64,000 nucleotides of DNA from Paenibacillus phyllosphaerae (GTDB lineage Bacteria > Bacillota > Bacilli > Paenibacillales > Paenibacillaceae). This document shows positions 51,614 through 60,411 of this stretch, piece after piece. Within the stretch, counting starts at the first letter, position 1, and every line of letters starts with the position of its first letter. The notes under the pieces were generated by a model. It did not search any database, was not told the DNA's origin, and saw only the letters and a list, made by a program, of their open reading frames with translations. Both the position numbers and the translations under genes were made by a program. The stretch lies in NCBI RefSeq assembly GCF_014192105.1, contig NZ_JACHXK010000012.1, positions 1 through 64,000 of the forward strand, given 5' to 3'.

Positions 51614-52447
51614 ATGGTTATAAAGTTGAGTGAAATCCCCTTGAAGCCTAGCCACGGCAGTCGGAAATCATACCGCCACTGGATCATTGTCTTACTGCTG
51701 CTCCTCATCCCCTTTTCCATTGCCGTCTTTGCCTATTGGCCCCACTACTATAGCTTCACGTCCCGGGGCGAGATCGTTGCCGTCCGGGAAATCGATGTGG
51801 ACGGCAGCGTTCACTTCGTGTATGTGCAAGAGGGTATAACGCGTAACCGCTATGAGAAATATTCGATCGGTCTTCGGGATCCGGAAGCCGTATTCACCAA
51901 GGTCGATGCCTCGGCCAAAGACGATTTCGGCGCGATGTTGGAATTCGAGGAAGACCTGCGCGACGAGACGATCCACCATGCCTTCGATTCGGCATCGGAG
52001 GTGACCTCCGCTCCCGCCACGGAAGATGGGCGGGATGAGCGCCTTCAGCAATTGATTGACGAAACCTCGGGGTATTATGGCGATTCCATCGGCCTTATGC
52101 TGGGGATCGGCTTGGTGGAAGAAGCGCAACGCGAGGATTTCTCCCAAGGCGGACGAATTATTATTGCGGGGACCGGAACGCTTGAAGCAGATCATACGGT
52201 CGGTTCCGTAGGCGCCATTCGCGATAAGCTGCGTACGGCCGAGGCCGCGGGTACGGATATTTTCTTCGTCCCGAAGGATAAGGAGACGTTCCTGTATCTG
52301 GGGATCAGCAACGAGGAAGAGGCGGAGCAGACCGCCGAAGAACTGAATTTGACGCTCCAGGTCGTTCCTGTCGCGACCTTGGAGGAAGCCATTGCCTATT
52401 TGCAGCAATTACCTAATCCCTATCTCCGGAGTGTGAACATGCCTTGA
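51614..52447 (+). CDS. membrane-anchored Lon-type (S16) protease domain protein
   Basis: This protein of about 277 aa has an N-terminal membrane helix (about residues 22-42) and an external beta-rich segment (45-130). The C-terminal domain has the fold of Lon S16 peptidases: GYYGDSIGLMLGIGLVEEAQ with catalytic Ser158, GGRIIIAGTGTLEADHTVG and the Lys205 in GAIRDKL. In Bacillota the nearest relatives are YlbL/SepM, which carry a PDZ domain before the protease part. Here no PDZ is seen, and no AAA part as in Lon. The start is uncertain (ATG 51614 or TTG 51626). It overlaps the DUF4328 gene. Confidence 0.8.
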   Translation: MVIKLSEIPLKPSHGSRKSYRHWIIVLLLLLIPFSIAVFAYWPHYYSFTSRGEIVAVREIDVDGSVHFVYVQEGITRNRYEKYSIGLRDPEAVFTKVDASAKDDFGAMLEFEEDLRDETIHHAFDSASEVTSAPATEDGRDERLQQLIDETSGYYGDSIGLMLGIGLVEEAQREDFSQGGRIIIAGTGTLEADHTVGSVGAIRDKLRTAEAAGTDIFFVPKDKETFLYLGISNEEEAEQTAEELNLTLQVVPVATLEEAIAYLQQLPNPYLRSVNMP

Positions 52448-53109
52448 AGTTAAAGTCGGAAACGCTATCGAATGTATTGAAAATACTGCTGTGGGTGCTT
52501 GTCGGATTGGCTTGCGCCGATTTGGCCGGTTCCATCGTGTACGCAGCTAGCCTGGAGGCTTTCTCCATCTATGTGTATGATTTCTACGGCTTCATCGAGA
52601 TCGTATCCGCCATCTTGTACTATGTCGTCGCGATCGTCTATCTCATCTGGATTTATCGCGTCCATATGGATCTGAACGCGCTCTTCCCGCACTTCACGCG
52701 TTCCCCCGGCATGTCCCTCGCGAGCATGCTGGTCCCGGTCTACAATCTGTACGGGATTCCGTCCATATACAGTACGATTGGCCGATGGTATCAAGAACAT
52801 ACGGACGGCGCTAAGCAGGATGGGCGCTGGATCGCGCGCTTGGCGGCGCCGCTGCTGCTCTTCACGATGGTCACGAACGTGCTTAATCGTATTGTCAGTC
52901 AAGTCGATGAGCTGAGCGGTTCGCTGTTTCTTACTTTAAGCCTATCCACGTTTATTCTGTACGCGATCTTCCTCACGCTCTGCATTCAAGTAACGCGGGG
53001 CTTGCAAACAGCACGCATTGAGGCTTCTTCCGGTCAACCCGCGAATCTGGATTCAGATGGCTACGAAGCGCCTTCAGTGGAACAGCCGATACTACCTCAT
53101 CAGCTGTAA
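52444..53109 (+). CDS. DUF4328 membrane protein
   Basis: This 221-aa protein has four membrane segments and the DUF4328 core: LIWIYRVHMDLNALFPHFTR followed by SPGMSLASMLVPVYNLYGIP. Function is unknown. TTG 52444 overlaps the stop of the S16 protease gene by four bases, with GGAG in the protease 3' end. The two products are probably made together and may act together at the membrane, with the DUF4328 protein as a substrate or partner. Confidence 0.8.
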   Translation: MKLKSETLSNVLKILLWVLVGLACADLAGSIVYAASLEAFSIYVYDFYGFIEIVSAILYYVVAIVYLIWIYRVHMDLNALFPHFTRSPGMSLASMLVPVYNLYGIPSIYSTIGRWYQEHTDGAKQDGRWIARLAAPLLLFTMVTNVLNRIVSQVDELSGSLFLTLSLSTFILYAIFLTLCIQVTRGLQTARIEASSGQPANLDSDGYEAPSVEQPILPHQL

Positions 53110-53180
53110 CCTAGCTTGATCAGCCAACAAGGGAAATACCCCTATTTATGAGAATGGATTCAAATGGAGGAGTGGATGCG

Positions 53181-53750
53181 ATGCATACGCAAGAACGCGT
53201 TCCCGTGCTGAATATCATTGGACCTGTTGGTATCGGAAAGTCGAGTGCCGCGGATGCCATATCCGAAACGCTGGAGTATGATTATTCAATCCCCCATGCG
53301 GTAGTCGACCTCGATCATGTAAGGCGTTCCTTCCCTCCGCCAAGCGAAGATCCGTTCAACATGGAGTTGGGATTCAGGAATCTGGCTGCCGTCTGGAGCA
53401 ACTATCGTGCTATGGGGGCAAAATGCCTCATCATACCAAGCGTCATGGAGAGTAACGAGCATCTGGACAAAATACGATTAGCTGTTCCGGGAGCGGACGT
53501 ATTCGTCGTCCGGCTCGTTGCGCCGCTTGAAGTGAACCATGCCCGGATACGGGGCAGGGAGAAGACCGTTGCGTCGCTGAATTGGCATCTGCAACGTTCC
53601 GCCCAACTTGCCGAGGAACTCGCTAAGAAGCAATTGGAGCATATCATTGTCGACACGGAGAGTAAGCTGCCATCCGACATTGGGCGCGAAATCATTCGCA
53701 AGTGGGGAATCGTGGAGTGGCATGGTTCAGGGCCTGCACAAGATCGATAA
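53181..53750 (+). CDS. P-loop NTPase, nucleoside-kinase-like
   Basis: This 189-aa cytoplasmic P-loop protein has Walker A GPVGIGKSSA (about residues 15-24), the DLDHVRRSF segment that matches the Walker B/acceptor region of shikimate- and adenylate-kinase-like folds, and a lid-type R-rich helix (NHARIRGREKTVASLNWHLQ). The pattern is that of small phosphotransferases acting on a metabolite, not of ABC or GTPase proteins. The substrate is unknown. ATG 53181 follows TGGAGGAGTGG; an upstream ATG 53148 lies before the ribosome site. It is monocistronic. Confidence 0.7.
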   Translation: MHTQERVPVLNIIGPVGIGKSSAADAISETLEYDYSIPHAVVDLDHVRRSFPPPSEDPFNMELGFRNLAAVWSNYRAMGAKCLIIPSVMESNEHLDKIRLAVPGADVFVVRLVAPLEVNHARIRGREKTVASLNWHLQRSAQLAEELAKKQLEHIIVDTESKLPSDIGREIIRKWGIVEWHGSGPAQDR

Positions 53751-53882
53751 AGCAAGAATCGGGAAGAGCTGCGAGAGACGCGCGGCTCTTTTTTGTGCTC
53801 TCATACAAGAAGATTCACCCAAGCATAATCGCAGTGACGTACATACGTTAATAGAACGAACTAGAATGCAAGAGGAGGAGAT

Positions 53883-54290
53883 ATGGTGCCCAAGAACAAT
53901 ATTCATGGCTGCCCGGCCCCGCAGAATATTACCTTGGTACAGCGCCTGCAACCGCTGATAGGACGGACGGTTACGGTGTTCCAGCCTGGATTTCCGAGGT
54001 TGACCAAAACGGTCGGCAAGCTCTCCAACGTAACCAAGAGCTCGTTTACGGTAGGGACAACGGTCGTTGCGATGCAGACTTCCTTCTATATCGTCCTGAA
54101 CGAACGGGTCAAACGGACGCTGCCTTTTGAAGTGTCGGCCACAGCGGAAGATATCGGCGAACTGCGGGGGACCTTGATCCGCGTCGGCCGTGATTTCGTG
54201 GAATTCATCCAGACGCCTGGCCGGAGAGTGCCGACGCTTTTCCCGTTGAATATGTTTACGGAAGTGAATTGCGAAGGCGAGGAAGAGTAG
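53883..54290 (+). CDS. hypothetical protein with two small beta-barrel-like repeats
   Basis: I do not recognise this 135-aa protein with confidence. It reads as two related units of 45-50 residues: LIGRTVTVFQPGFPRLTKTV..SSFTVGTTVVAM and ELRGTLIRVGRDFVEFIQTP..TLFPLNMFT. Each looks like an Sm/SH3-type small barrel, as in DUF2642 and related Bacillus spore-associated proteins. There is no signal peptide or membrane segment. AGAGGAGGAGAT precedes the ATG. Its terminator is shared with the convergent GbsR-type gene. Confidence 0.55.
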   Translation: MVPKNNIHGCPAPQNITLVQRLQPLIGRTVTVFQPGFPRLTKTVGKLSNVTKSSFTVGTTVVAMQTSFYIVLNERVKRTLPFEVSATAEDIGELRGTLIRVGRDFVEFIQTPGRRVPTLFPLNMFTEVNCEGEEE

Positions 54291-54324
54291 AAAATAGGAA
54301 CCTTACTCCATAGCAGCGAATGCG

Positions 54325-54355
54325 AAAGGGCTTCTAACTTACGAAGCCCTTTTTG
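54325..54355. terminator. Bidirectional terminator
   Basis: AAAGGGCTTC (54325-54334) pairs with GAAGCCCTTT (54343-54352), with TTTTT after it and T-rich sequence on the other strand. Confidence 0.88.
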
Positions 54356-54402
54356 CTCGCGCTCCTATTCTCGTTGCTTTATTCAAACCGGATAACCGCT
54401 GT

Positions 54403-54966
54403 TCACGGACGCGATTTTCCCTCATGCTCAAATAAATCGCCGGCTTGCAGGCGGTCGACAAAGCGCTGCATCCATTCATAATAGCCGATGCTGTGACGCA
54501 GCTTGTGCAGGTCATTCAAGCATAAACGGCGCTCTTCCTCATCGGTTTCCTCCGCAAGCGCCATCTCCGATAGCTCTTGGATGACATCGTCGATCGCTGC
54601 CGTCATGATGTCGATCTCGCGCTGCAGCTTCATCGTGAAGAAATTGCGGAAGGCCTGGAAGAAATCCGTCTCCGCCACGTAGAGATCCTTGCGGTCTTGT
54701 TTCTCCTCCAGCTTGACGACCATCTGGGAGCCGAGCAGCGAGCGAATGGCATAACTCATATTGCTCTTGCTCATATTCATATGCGACTTCATGTCCTCCA
54801 AGGTCATCGGCTTATCCTCGAAAAACATAATCCCGTACAGCTGGCCGAACGAATAGTTCGCGCCATATAGATCCATCGTCTGGGCGATGGCATCGATCAC
54901 CTTTGCCCGCAATTCACCCCGTCTGGCAGGTGCTGCTTCTCCGCCTGCCTCTGTCGGCCTCTTCAT
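54403..54966 (-). CDS. GbsR/MarR-type transcription regulator
   Basis: This 187-aa winged-helix protein resembles GbsR, the choline-responsive repressor of glycine-betaine synthesis in B. subtilis. It shows the IDAIAQTMDLYGANYSFGQLYG start and the MTLEDMKSHMNMSKSNMSYAIRSL recognition helix, quoted only in part. ATG 54966 is used because GGAGGG lies just before it. It is divergent from the UgpB-like importer operon. Choline or a choline-like compound as effector is an inference from the family and supports a glycerophosphocholine role for that operon. Confidence 0.85.
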   Translation of the reverse strand: MKRPTEAGGEAAPARRGELRAKVIDAIAQTMDLYGANYSFGQLYGIMFFEDKPMTLEDMKSHMNMSKSNMSYAIRSLLGSQMVVKLEEKQDRKDLYVAETDFFQAFRNFFTMKLQREIDIMTAAIDDVIQELSEMALAEETDEEERRLCLNDLHKLRHSIGYYEWMQRFVDRLQAGDLFEHEGKSRP

Positions 54967-55025
54967 CCGTTTCCCTCCGCAATTCGACAAGTTTTACAAA
55001 GTATTTAAGAGATCCTGATGCTCCG

Positions 55026-55069
55026 TTGACAAACAAGCAGTACATTGAGTGTACAAAAATAATTGTACA
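55026..55069 (+). promoter_or_regulatory. importer promoter with inverted-repeat operator
   Basis: TTGACA (55026-55031) is a consensus -35 box. TGTACAA (55050-55056) and TTGTACA (55063-55069) form a 7-6-7 inverted repeat over the expected -10 and start region. A further GTACA occurs at 55040. The GbsR-type regulator encoded on the other side is the likely binder. Confidence 0.6.
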
Positions 55070-55141
55070 GAAATGAGAGAGCGGTGATTATATCCTGTAT
55101 TCTATCAAAAATTCAAACAAAATTGAATGGAGTGTTTCAGC

Positions 55142-56023
55142 ATGAGACGTTCCGCTAAGCTGCGGAAGGATGCGCTGGCTGTAACATTCACGCTGCCGGC
55201 CATGATTCCGCTGACGCTGTTCTGGTTCATCCCGCTAGGTTATATCTTGTACCTCAGCTTCACGTCCTGGGATTTCATGAGCCCGGAGAAGGTCTTCGTC
55301 GGTCTGGAGAATTATCGCTATCTCTTCGACAATCCGGCCTTCTATGAAGCGATAAAGGTTACCTTCTTGTTCTGCGCAGGCAGTGTCCTGCCGTCAATGG
55401 CAGGAGGTCTAGTGCTAGCGCTGCTCCTCAACCGCCCGATGAGAGCGGCCGGCCTATACCGGACCCTCATGTTCCTGCCTTGGGTGACGCCGATGGTCGC
55501 GGTATCGATCGTCTGGTCCTGGATCTTCGAGCCGGAGGTCGGACTTGCGAATACGGTGCTTCAGGCGTTCGGCGCAGAGGCGATCGGTTGGCTGCAGGAT
55601 CCGAAGTGGGCATTGGCAGGCGTACTCATCGTGACGATCTGGAAATCGATTGGATGGGCGATGGTCTTCTACCTGGTGGCTCTGCAGAATGTGCCGGCTG
55701 AGCTGCTGGAAGCCGCCGATCTGGACGGGGCATCCGGATGGGACAAGCTTGTGCGGATCACGCTGCCGCTGCTGTCGCCGACCACGTTCTTCTTATTCAT
55801 CGTGCAGACGATCGGAGCGCTGCAAGCCTACGATCAGATCAACGTTTTGACGCAAGGCGGACCGTCCGGATCCACGCGAACCTTGCTGTATATGTATTAC
55901 CAATCCGCCTTCGAATCGTTCAATATCGGAGAGGCTTCCTCTGTGGCGGTCGTCCTGGTGATCAGCTGCCTCTTGCTGTCGCTCGCCTCTTCCTTCGTGA
56001 GCAGACGAAGCATCCATTACTGA
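55142..56023 (+). CDS. UgpA-type ABC permease
   Basis: This 293-aa CUT1 permease has six membrane segments and the EAA motif LLEAADLDGASGWDKLVRIT followed by LPLL. It is the first gene of an operon with a second permease, a UgpB-like binding protein, a HAD phosphatase, an SMR protein and a metallophosphoesterase. ATG 55142 follows GGAGTG at a good distance. The permease forms the channel with the next gene product and needs an ATPase encoded elsewhere. Confidence 0.9.
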   Translation: MRRSAKLRKDALAVTFTLPAMIPLTLFWFIPLGYILYLSFTSWDFMSPEKVFVGLENYRYLFDNPAFYEAIKVTFLFCAGSVLPSMAGGLVLALLLNRPMRAAGLYRTLMFLPWVTPMVAVSIVWSWIFEPEVGLANTVLQAFGAEAIGWLQDPKWALAGVLIVTIWKSIGWAMVFYLVALQNVPAELLEAADLDGASGWDKLVRITLPLLSPTTFFLFIVQTIGALQAYDQINVLTQGGPSGSTRTLLYMYYQSAFESFNIGEASSVAVVLVISCLLLSLASSFVSRRSIHY

Positions 56024-56041
56024 TAGAGGGGAGAAAGTACG

Positions 56042-56902
56042 GTGGTTACGACAAAATCCACGCAACTTTGGGAGACTGCCGGCAAAGTACTCCGGCATGC
56101 AGCGCTGCTCGTTATTGCCTTGGCGATGGCTTTCCCATTCTATTGGATGGCCACAAGCGCATTGAAAACGAATGATGAGATTTGGAGCTTCCCGCCGGTG
56201 CTCTGGCCGGCATCGCCGCAATGGCAGCAATACGCGGAAGCTTGGATGGAAGCGCCATTCTGGCGGTATATGGCCAACAGTACGGGCGTTGCGCTGGCGA
56301 TTATTATCCTGCAGACGATCAATTCGGCGATGATGGCGTATGCGGTCACCCATATGAAATTCCGGCTTCAGCGCTTGTTCTCCGGCGCGATCCTGCTCGG
56401 CTTCATGATCCCGGCTACGGCCGTCTACTTGCCGAGCTACGTCGTCTTGTCCCGGCTGCACCTGCTCGATTCGTACGCGGGATTGATTCTATCCAATGGG
56501 GTCAGCGTATTCGCGATCTTCCTGATCCGACAGGCGTTCTTGCAAGTCTCTTATGAACTGGTGGAAGCCGGCCAGATCGACGGGGCGAGCCACTTCCGGA
56601 TTCTATGGACGATTCTCGTGCCGCTGACGCGTCCTTCATTCGCCGTCTTGGCGCTCATTACGTTCATCGATCAATACAATAACTATTTCTGGCCTTCGCT
56701 GATTACGAAGAGCCCCGAGCTTCAGCTGGTATCGGCGGGCTTGCGCAGCTTCTTCGTGGAAGGCGGCGCGTACGGGCTGAAGTGGCCGCTCATTATGGCC
56801 GCAAGCGCGTTCACCATCGCGCCGCTGTTAGTTCTGTTCCTGCTCATGCAGAAGACGATTATGAACAGCTTTAATCTTTCGGCCGGAGCCGCCAAAGGCT
56901 AA
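56042..56902 (+). CDS. UgpE-type ABC permease
   Basis: This 286-aa permease has six membrane segments and the EAA motif LVEAGQIDGASHFRILWTIL followed by VPLT. It is the partner of the preceding permease. GTG start with GGGGAGAAAG before it. It lies 18 bases after the first permease gene and 38 bases before the binding-protein gene, in one operon. Confidence 0.9.
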   Translation: MVTTKSTQLWETAGKVLRHAALLVIALAMAFPFYWMATSALKTNDEIWSFPPVLWPASPQWQQYAEAWMEAPFWRYMANSTGVALAIIILQTINSAMMAYAVTHMKFRLQRLFSGAILLGFMIPATAVYLPSYVVLSRLHLLDSYAGLILSNGVSVFAIFLIRQAFLQVSYELVEAGQIDGASHFRILWTILVPLTRPSFAVLALITFIDQYNNYFWPSLITKSPELQLVSAGLRSFFVEGGAYGLKWPLIMAASAFTIAPLLVLFLLMQKTIMNSFNLSAGAAKG

Positions 56903-56940
56903 AGGTACGAGAATAAACAATATTGGAGGGTTATTCAATC

Positions 56941-58305
56941 ATGACCAAGACAAAACAAACCATTGCAACAACCATGCTAATCTCCATGGCACTGCTTACG
57001 GCTTGCGGGCAGAACGGCGCGTCCAACGGCAACGGCGAGGCGAACGCCAATGCGGAAGCCGCGAACACGACGGAAACAACAACGGCAGCGCCGGCCGAGC
57101 AGCCGTCCGAGCCAGTGACGATCGAATTCTGGTACGGACTTGGCGGCAAGCTGGGCGATCTGATGAAGACGCAGATCGATAAGTTCAATGCCTCCCAGGA
57201 CGAAGTCATCGTCAAAGGGATCGCGCAAGCCGATTATTCGGAGACCGAGAAGAAGCTTCAAGCGGCGATCGCCGCCAAGCAAGTGCCGGCTGCGGTGTTG
57301 AGCGCCAATTCGGCATGGGCTAGAAAAGGCCTTTACGCGCCGATGGACGAGCTCATTCAAGCGAATCCGGATTTCAAGGCGGAAGATTTCGTACAGACCT
57401 TCCTGAACCAAGGTCAGGTGGACGGCAAGCAATATTTCCTGCCGATGTACGGCACGACCCAAGTGATGTACTACCGCAAAGACGCGCTCGAGAAGGCAGG
57501 CATTAAGCCGGAAGATCTGAAAACGTGGGAAGCGTTGGCAGCGGCGGCAGCCAAGATGACCGTGAAGGACGGCGACAAAACAACGTTCTACGGTTGGGAG
57601 CCGATGTGGGGGCAAGAGAACATGACCGATGCCGTACTGAGCAAGGGCGGCAGCATCCTCAGTGAAGACGGCAAGACGGTGACGATCGATACGAAGGAAT
57701 GGGTCGATACATGGGAGCTGTTCCGCAAGTGGATTCACGAAGACAAGATCATGCGTATTCACTCCGGCGGACAAGGCTGGGAGTATTGGTACAAAACCAT
57801 CGACGATGTCATGAAAAACCAGGCGGCCGGTTACACCGGTTCGAGCGGCGACCAAGGGGATCTCGACTTCTCCATCGTGGCTGCCATGGAACAGCCGGGT
57901 TGGGAAGGCGTCGGCGAAGGTCGTCCGGTGGCGCAGGCTATTATGGCAGGCATCCCGGCAGCAGCTTCACCTGAACAGCAGCAAGCGGCATTGAAGTGGT
58001 ATGAGTTCTTCACAAGCGCGGAGAATACGGCTTTTTGGTCGATGAATACGGGCTATATCGCGGTACGTCAATCCGCGCTGGAAGACCCGGCCTTCAAGGC
58101 ATACGGGGAAGAGCACCCGGAATCGCAAGTACCGCTCAAGCAAGCGACGCACGGCTCGGCGCCTTTCGAAGATCCAACAGGTGGCAAAATTACCGACGCG
58201 CTCAAAATCGCGGCGGACAAAGTGCAAATCGAGAACGTCCCGGCGGAGCAAGCGCTTAAGGAAGCCAAAGAAACCGCTCAACGCGAGTTGGATCGCATAC
58301 AATAA
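56941..58305 (+). CDS. UgpB-like solute-binding lipoprotein
   Basis: This 454-aa lipoprotein has a signal with the lipobox LLTAC (Cys22) and an Asn/Ala/Glu-rich linker. The mature part resembles UgpB, the glycerol-3-phosphate/glycerophosphodiester binding protein: EFWYGLGGKLGDLMKTQIDK at the start and NTGYIAVRQSALEDPAFKAY near the end, equivalent to the KTGYLPITKAAY segment of E. coli UgpB. I infer a phosphorylated ligand from this and from the two phosphatases downstream. ATG 56941 follows TTGGAGGG. Its gene order after the permeases is unlike the usual binding-protein-first order. Confidence 0.85.
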   Translation: MTKTKQTIATTMLISMALLTACGQNGASNGNGEANANAEAANTTETTTAAPAEQPSEPVTIEFWYGLGGKLGDLMKTQIDKFNASQDEVIVKGIAQADYSETEKKLQAAIAAKQVPAAVLSANSAWARKGLYAPMDELIQANPDFKAEDFVQTFLNQGQVDGKQYFLPMYGTTQVMYYRKDALEKAGIKPEDLKTWEALAAAAAKMTVKDGDKTTFYGWEPMWGQENMTDAVLSKGGSILSEDGKTVTIDTKEWVDTWELFRKWIHEDKIMRIHSGGQGWEYWYKTIDDVMKNQAAGYTGSSGDQGDLDFSIVAAMEQPGWEGVGEGRPVAQAIMAGIPAAASPEQQQAALKWYEFFTSAENTAFWSMNTGYIAVRQSALEDPAFKAYGEEHPESQVPLKQATHGSAPFEDPTGGKITDALKIAADKVQIENVPAEQALKEAKETAQRELDRIQ

Positions 58306-58325
58306 CAAGCAGGAGGTGGTAACCT

Positions 58326-59135
58326 ATGCCTGAATTGACCATTCACGATGATACCGTACATATCTCGGGCATCCTGCTGGATAAAGATGGTACAGTAATG
58401 GATTTCGTCTCGACGTGGGGCAGCTGGAGCGAGCAGCTGTTCCACCATTTCACCAAGAGGGTGCGTGAGGCACTACCAGCCCAAGCGGAGGCTGCTGCGC
58501 TCGTTCCTGCCGATCTGTCCCCGCTGTGGGGAACGCTGCACGACGAGCAGGGCACCGTGAACGGTTACGATGTGAACGGACCGCTCGCGATGGGCACGAT
58601 GGAAGAGTTGATCAGCATTCTGACTTGGCAGGGCTACAGACTCGGCTTATCGTGGGCCGCGGCCAAAGAGCTTGTCGCAGCAAGCAAACGGGAGGCGGAC
58701 GAAACGCTGCGGCGGCTCCGCCCGGCCCGCCCGATTCGGGATGTCGAGCCGTTCTTGGCGGCGTGCCGGGAAGCGGGAATCCCGCTTGCGATCGTGACGG
58801 CAGACGAAACGGATTCGGCGGAGGAACATTTGTCCTGGATGGGGCTTCGCTCGTACTTCGACGCTGTCATTGGCAACGATCAGGCTGAGAACGGCAAGCC
58901 GTTCCCGGACTTGATGCAGATCGCCTGCAGCAGGTTAGGGATTGCTTGTTCGGAGACTGTCATCATCGGAGATACGAACGGGGATATGCGCATGGGATTG
59001 GCGGCGGGATCAAACGTCCGCATCGGTCTTGCGCCAGACGAGGCTGCGGATGCCGCTTCGCTGATGCCGGACGCGACCCATCTCATCCACGGCTATACTT
59101 CGCTTCGGATCCGGAGCGTCTCGCATGAACGGTAG
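58326..59135 (+). CDS. HAD-superfamily phosphatase
   Basis: This 269-aa HAD hydrolase has motif I DKDGTVMDF (nucleophile and acid Asp, about residues 20-28), motif II in AIVTADETD, the Lys of motif III near NGKPFPD and motif IV IIGDTNGDMRMGLAAGS. It should remove phosphate from a small phosphate ester such as glycerol-3-phosphate or phosphocholine. AGGAGGTGG precedes the ATG. Its 3' end overlaps the SMR gene by 11 bases, so both are translated from one transcript. Confidence 0.9.
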   Translation: MPELTIHDDTVHISGILLDKDGTVMDFVSTWGSWSEQLFHHFTKRVREALPAQAEAAALVPADLSPLWGTLHDEQGTVNGYDVNGPLAMGTMEELISILTWQGYRLGLSWAAAKELVAASKREADETLRRLRPARPIRDVEPFLAACREAGIPLAIVTADETDSAEEHLSWMGLRSYFDAVIGNDQAENGKPFPDLMQIACSRLGIACSETVIIGDTNGDMRMGLAAGSNVRIGLAPDEAADAASLMPDATHLIHGYTSLRIRSVSHER

Positions 59136-59460
59136 CGGGGCCTATGGTTGGCTGCTACTCGGCCTTGCCGTCGTGCTCGAACTGACGGGCACCTTGTCGA
59201 TGAAGCTGTCGCACGGCTTTACGCGTCTATGGCCGTCCGTGGCGATGTTCATCTGCTACGCGGCCAGCTTCACCTCGTTGAATTTTGCGCTGAAGTACAT
59301 GCAGCTGAGCGTTGCATATGCCATCTGGTCCGGCGTCGGCATCGTGCTGATCGCGGTAGCGGGCTGGCTGATGTTCAAGCAGCCGTTGTCCGGACTCTCG
59401 TTGTTCTGGATGAGCATCATCATTACGGGCGTCGTGGGACTGAATATGAGCGTCAAGTGA
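59125..59460 (+). CDS. EmrE-type SMR transporter
   Basis: This 111-aa protein has four membrane segments and the SMR family signatures: the essential membrane Glu19 in VVLELTGTLSMKLSHGF and YAIWSGVGIVLIAVAGW in the third helix. EmrE and relatives export quaternary ammonium compounds by proton antiport. Some SMR proteins move choline, betaine or guanidine-type molecules. In this operon, with a GbsR-type regulator, export or exchange of choline-like compounds is plausible. It overlaps the HAD gene and lies 24 bases before the phosphoesterase gene. Confidence 0.9.
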   Translation: MNGSGAYGWLLLGLAVVLELTGTLSMKLSHGFTRLWPSVAMFICYAASFTSLNFALKYMQLSVAYAIWSGVGIVLIAVAGWLMFKQPLSGLSLFWMSIIITGVVGLNMSVK

Positions 59461-59484
59461 CATGAGTGAGGGGAGCAATCTGAT

Positions 59485-60354
59485 ATGAACGATTCGCGCA
59501 AGCCGCTTCTTCGATTTCAAGTAATAACGGATACGCACATCACGGCCGATCCGGATCACGATTACAACCGGCATTTCGATCGGGCGTTGCAAGATATCGC
59601 TCACATGGCCCCGGACAGCGCCGGAATTATGCATGTCGGAGATATAACGGACCATGGCTTCGAGACGGAATACGCCGAGTTCGATCGCATCTGGTCCTCT
59701 AATCGTGCCTCGGGGCTTCAGACTCCGATCCTGTTCACGCACGGCAATCACGATCTGTTCCTCGGACCGGTCGACGAACAGCTCAGCCGTTATGAACGGT
59801 ATTCGGGGATGAAGGGGGCTTATCATGCCCACTGGATTGGCAGTTATCCGTTCATCTTCATCGGCTCGGAGGACGGCGGAATCGAGGATTTTGCGGATCT
59901 GTCGAAGGAACAGCTGGCATGGCTGGAGACGAAGCTCGAAGAGGCGCGGCAGCAGGATCGCCCCGCATTCCTGTTCTTGCATCAGCCGCTGAAGCATACG
60001 GTAGCCGGCTCGCTGGATGGGCAAGGCTGGCACGGAGTGAAGCAGGACGATGAGTTGCGCGGGCTGCTGGAGCGTTATCCGCGGACGATCCTGTTCAACG
60101 GGCACACGCATTGGGAACTGACGGCGCCGCATGGTCAATTCGCCGCCGACGAGCAATCCGCGGTCATGTTCAATGCCGCCTCCGTTGCTTATCTATGGAC
60201 GGACGAGGATGAGGCCAAAGCGGGCAGCCAAGGGTATTACGTGGAAGTCTATGCGGATCGGATCGTGGTCCAGGGCCGCGATTTCGCGGCTGGCGCGTGG
60301 ATCGAAGAGGCCGTATACGAGATTAAGCGCCACACTTCAAGCGTGCAATCATAA
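59485..60354 (+). CDS. calcineurin-like metallophosphoesterase
   Basis: This 289-aa enzyme has all five metal-binding blocks of the family: D16 and H18 in ITDTH, D53 in VGDITDHG, N88-H89-D90 in HGNHD, H166 in LFLHQPLKH and H207/H209 in NGHTHWE. These hold two metal ions that hydrolyse phosphate mono- or diesters. Close relatives such as GpdQ cleave glycerophosphodiesters. There is no signal peptide, so it should act inside on imported substrate. It is the last gene of the importer operon. GAGGGGAGCAATC precedes the ATG. A strong terminator follows. Confidence 0.9.
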   Translation: MNDSRKPLLRFQVITDTHITADPDHDYNRHFDRALQDIAHMAPDSAGIMHVGDITDHGFETEYAEFDRIWSSNRASGLQTPILFTHGNHDLFLGPVDEQLSRYERYSGMKGAYHAHWIGSYPFIFIGSEDGGIEDFADLSKEQLAWLETKLEEARQQDRPAFLFLHQPLKHTVAGSLDGQGWHGVKQDDELRGLLERYPRTILFNGHTHWELTAPHGQFAADEQSAVMFNAASVAYLWTDEDEAKAGSQGYYVEVYADRIVVQGRDFAAGAWIEEAVYEIKRHTSSVQS

Positions 60355-60366
60355 ATCGGTTTATAG

Positions 60367-60410
60367 AAAAAAGTGCGAAACAGGAGTTAATCCGTGTTTC
60401 GCACTTTTTT
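60367..60410 (+). terminator. Strong terminator of the importer operon
   Basis: The 16-base arms 60367-60382 and 60395-60410 are perfectly complementary and end in TTTTTT on both strands. It lies 12 bases after the phosphoesterase stop. Confidence 0.92.
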
Positions 60411-60411
60411 G

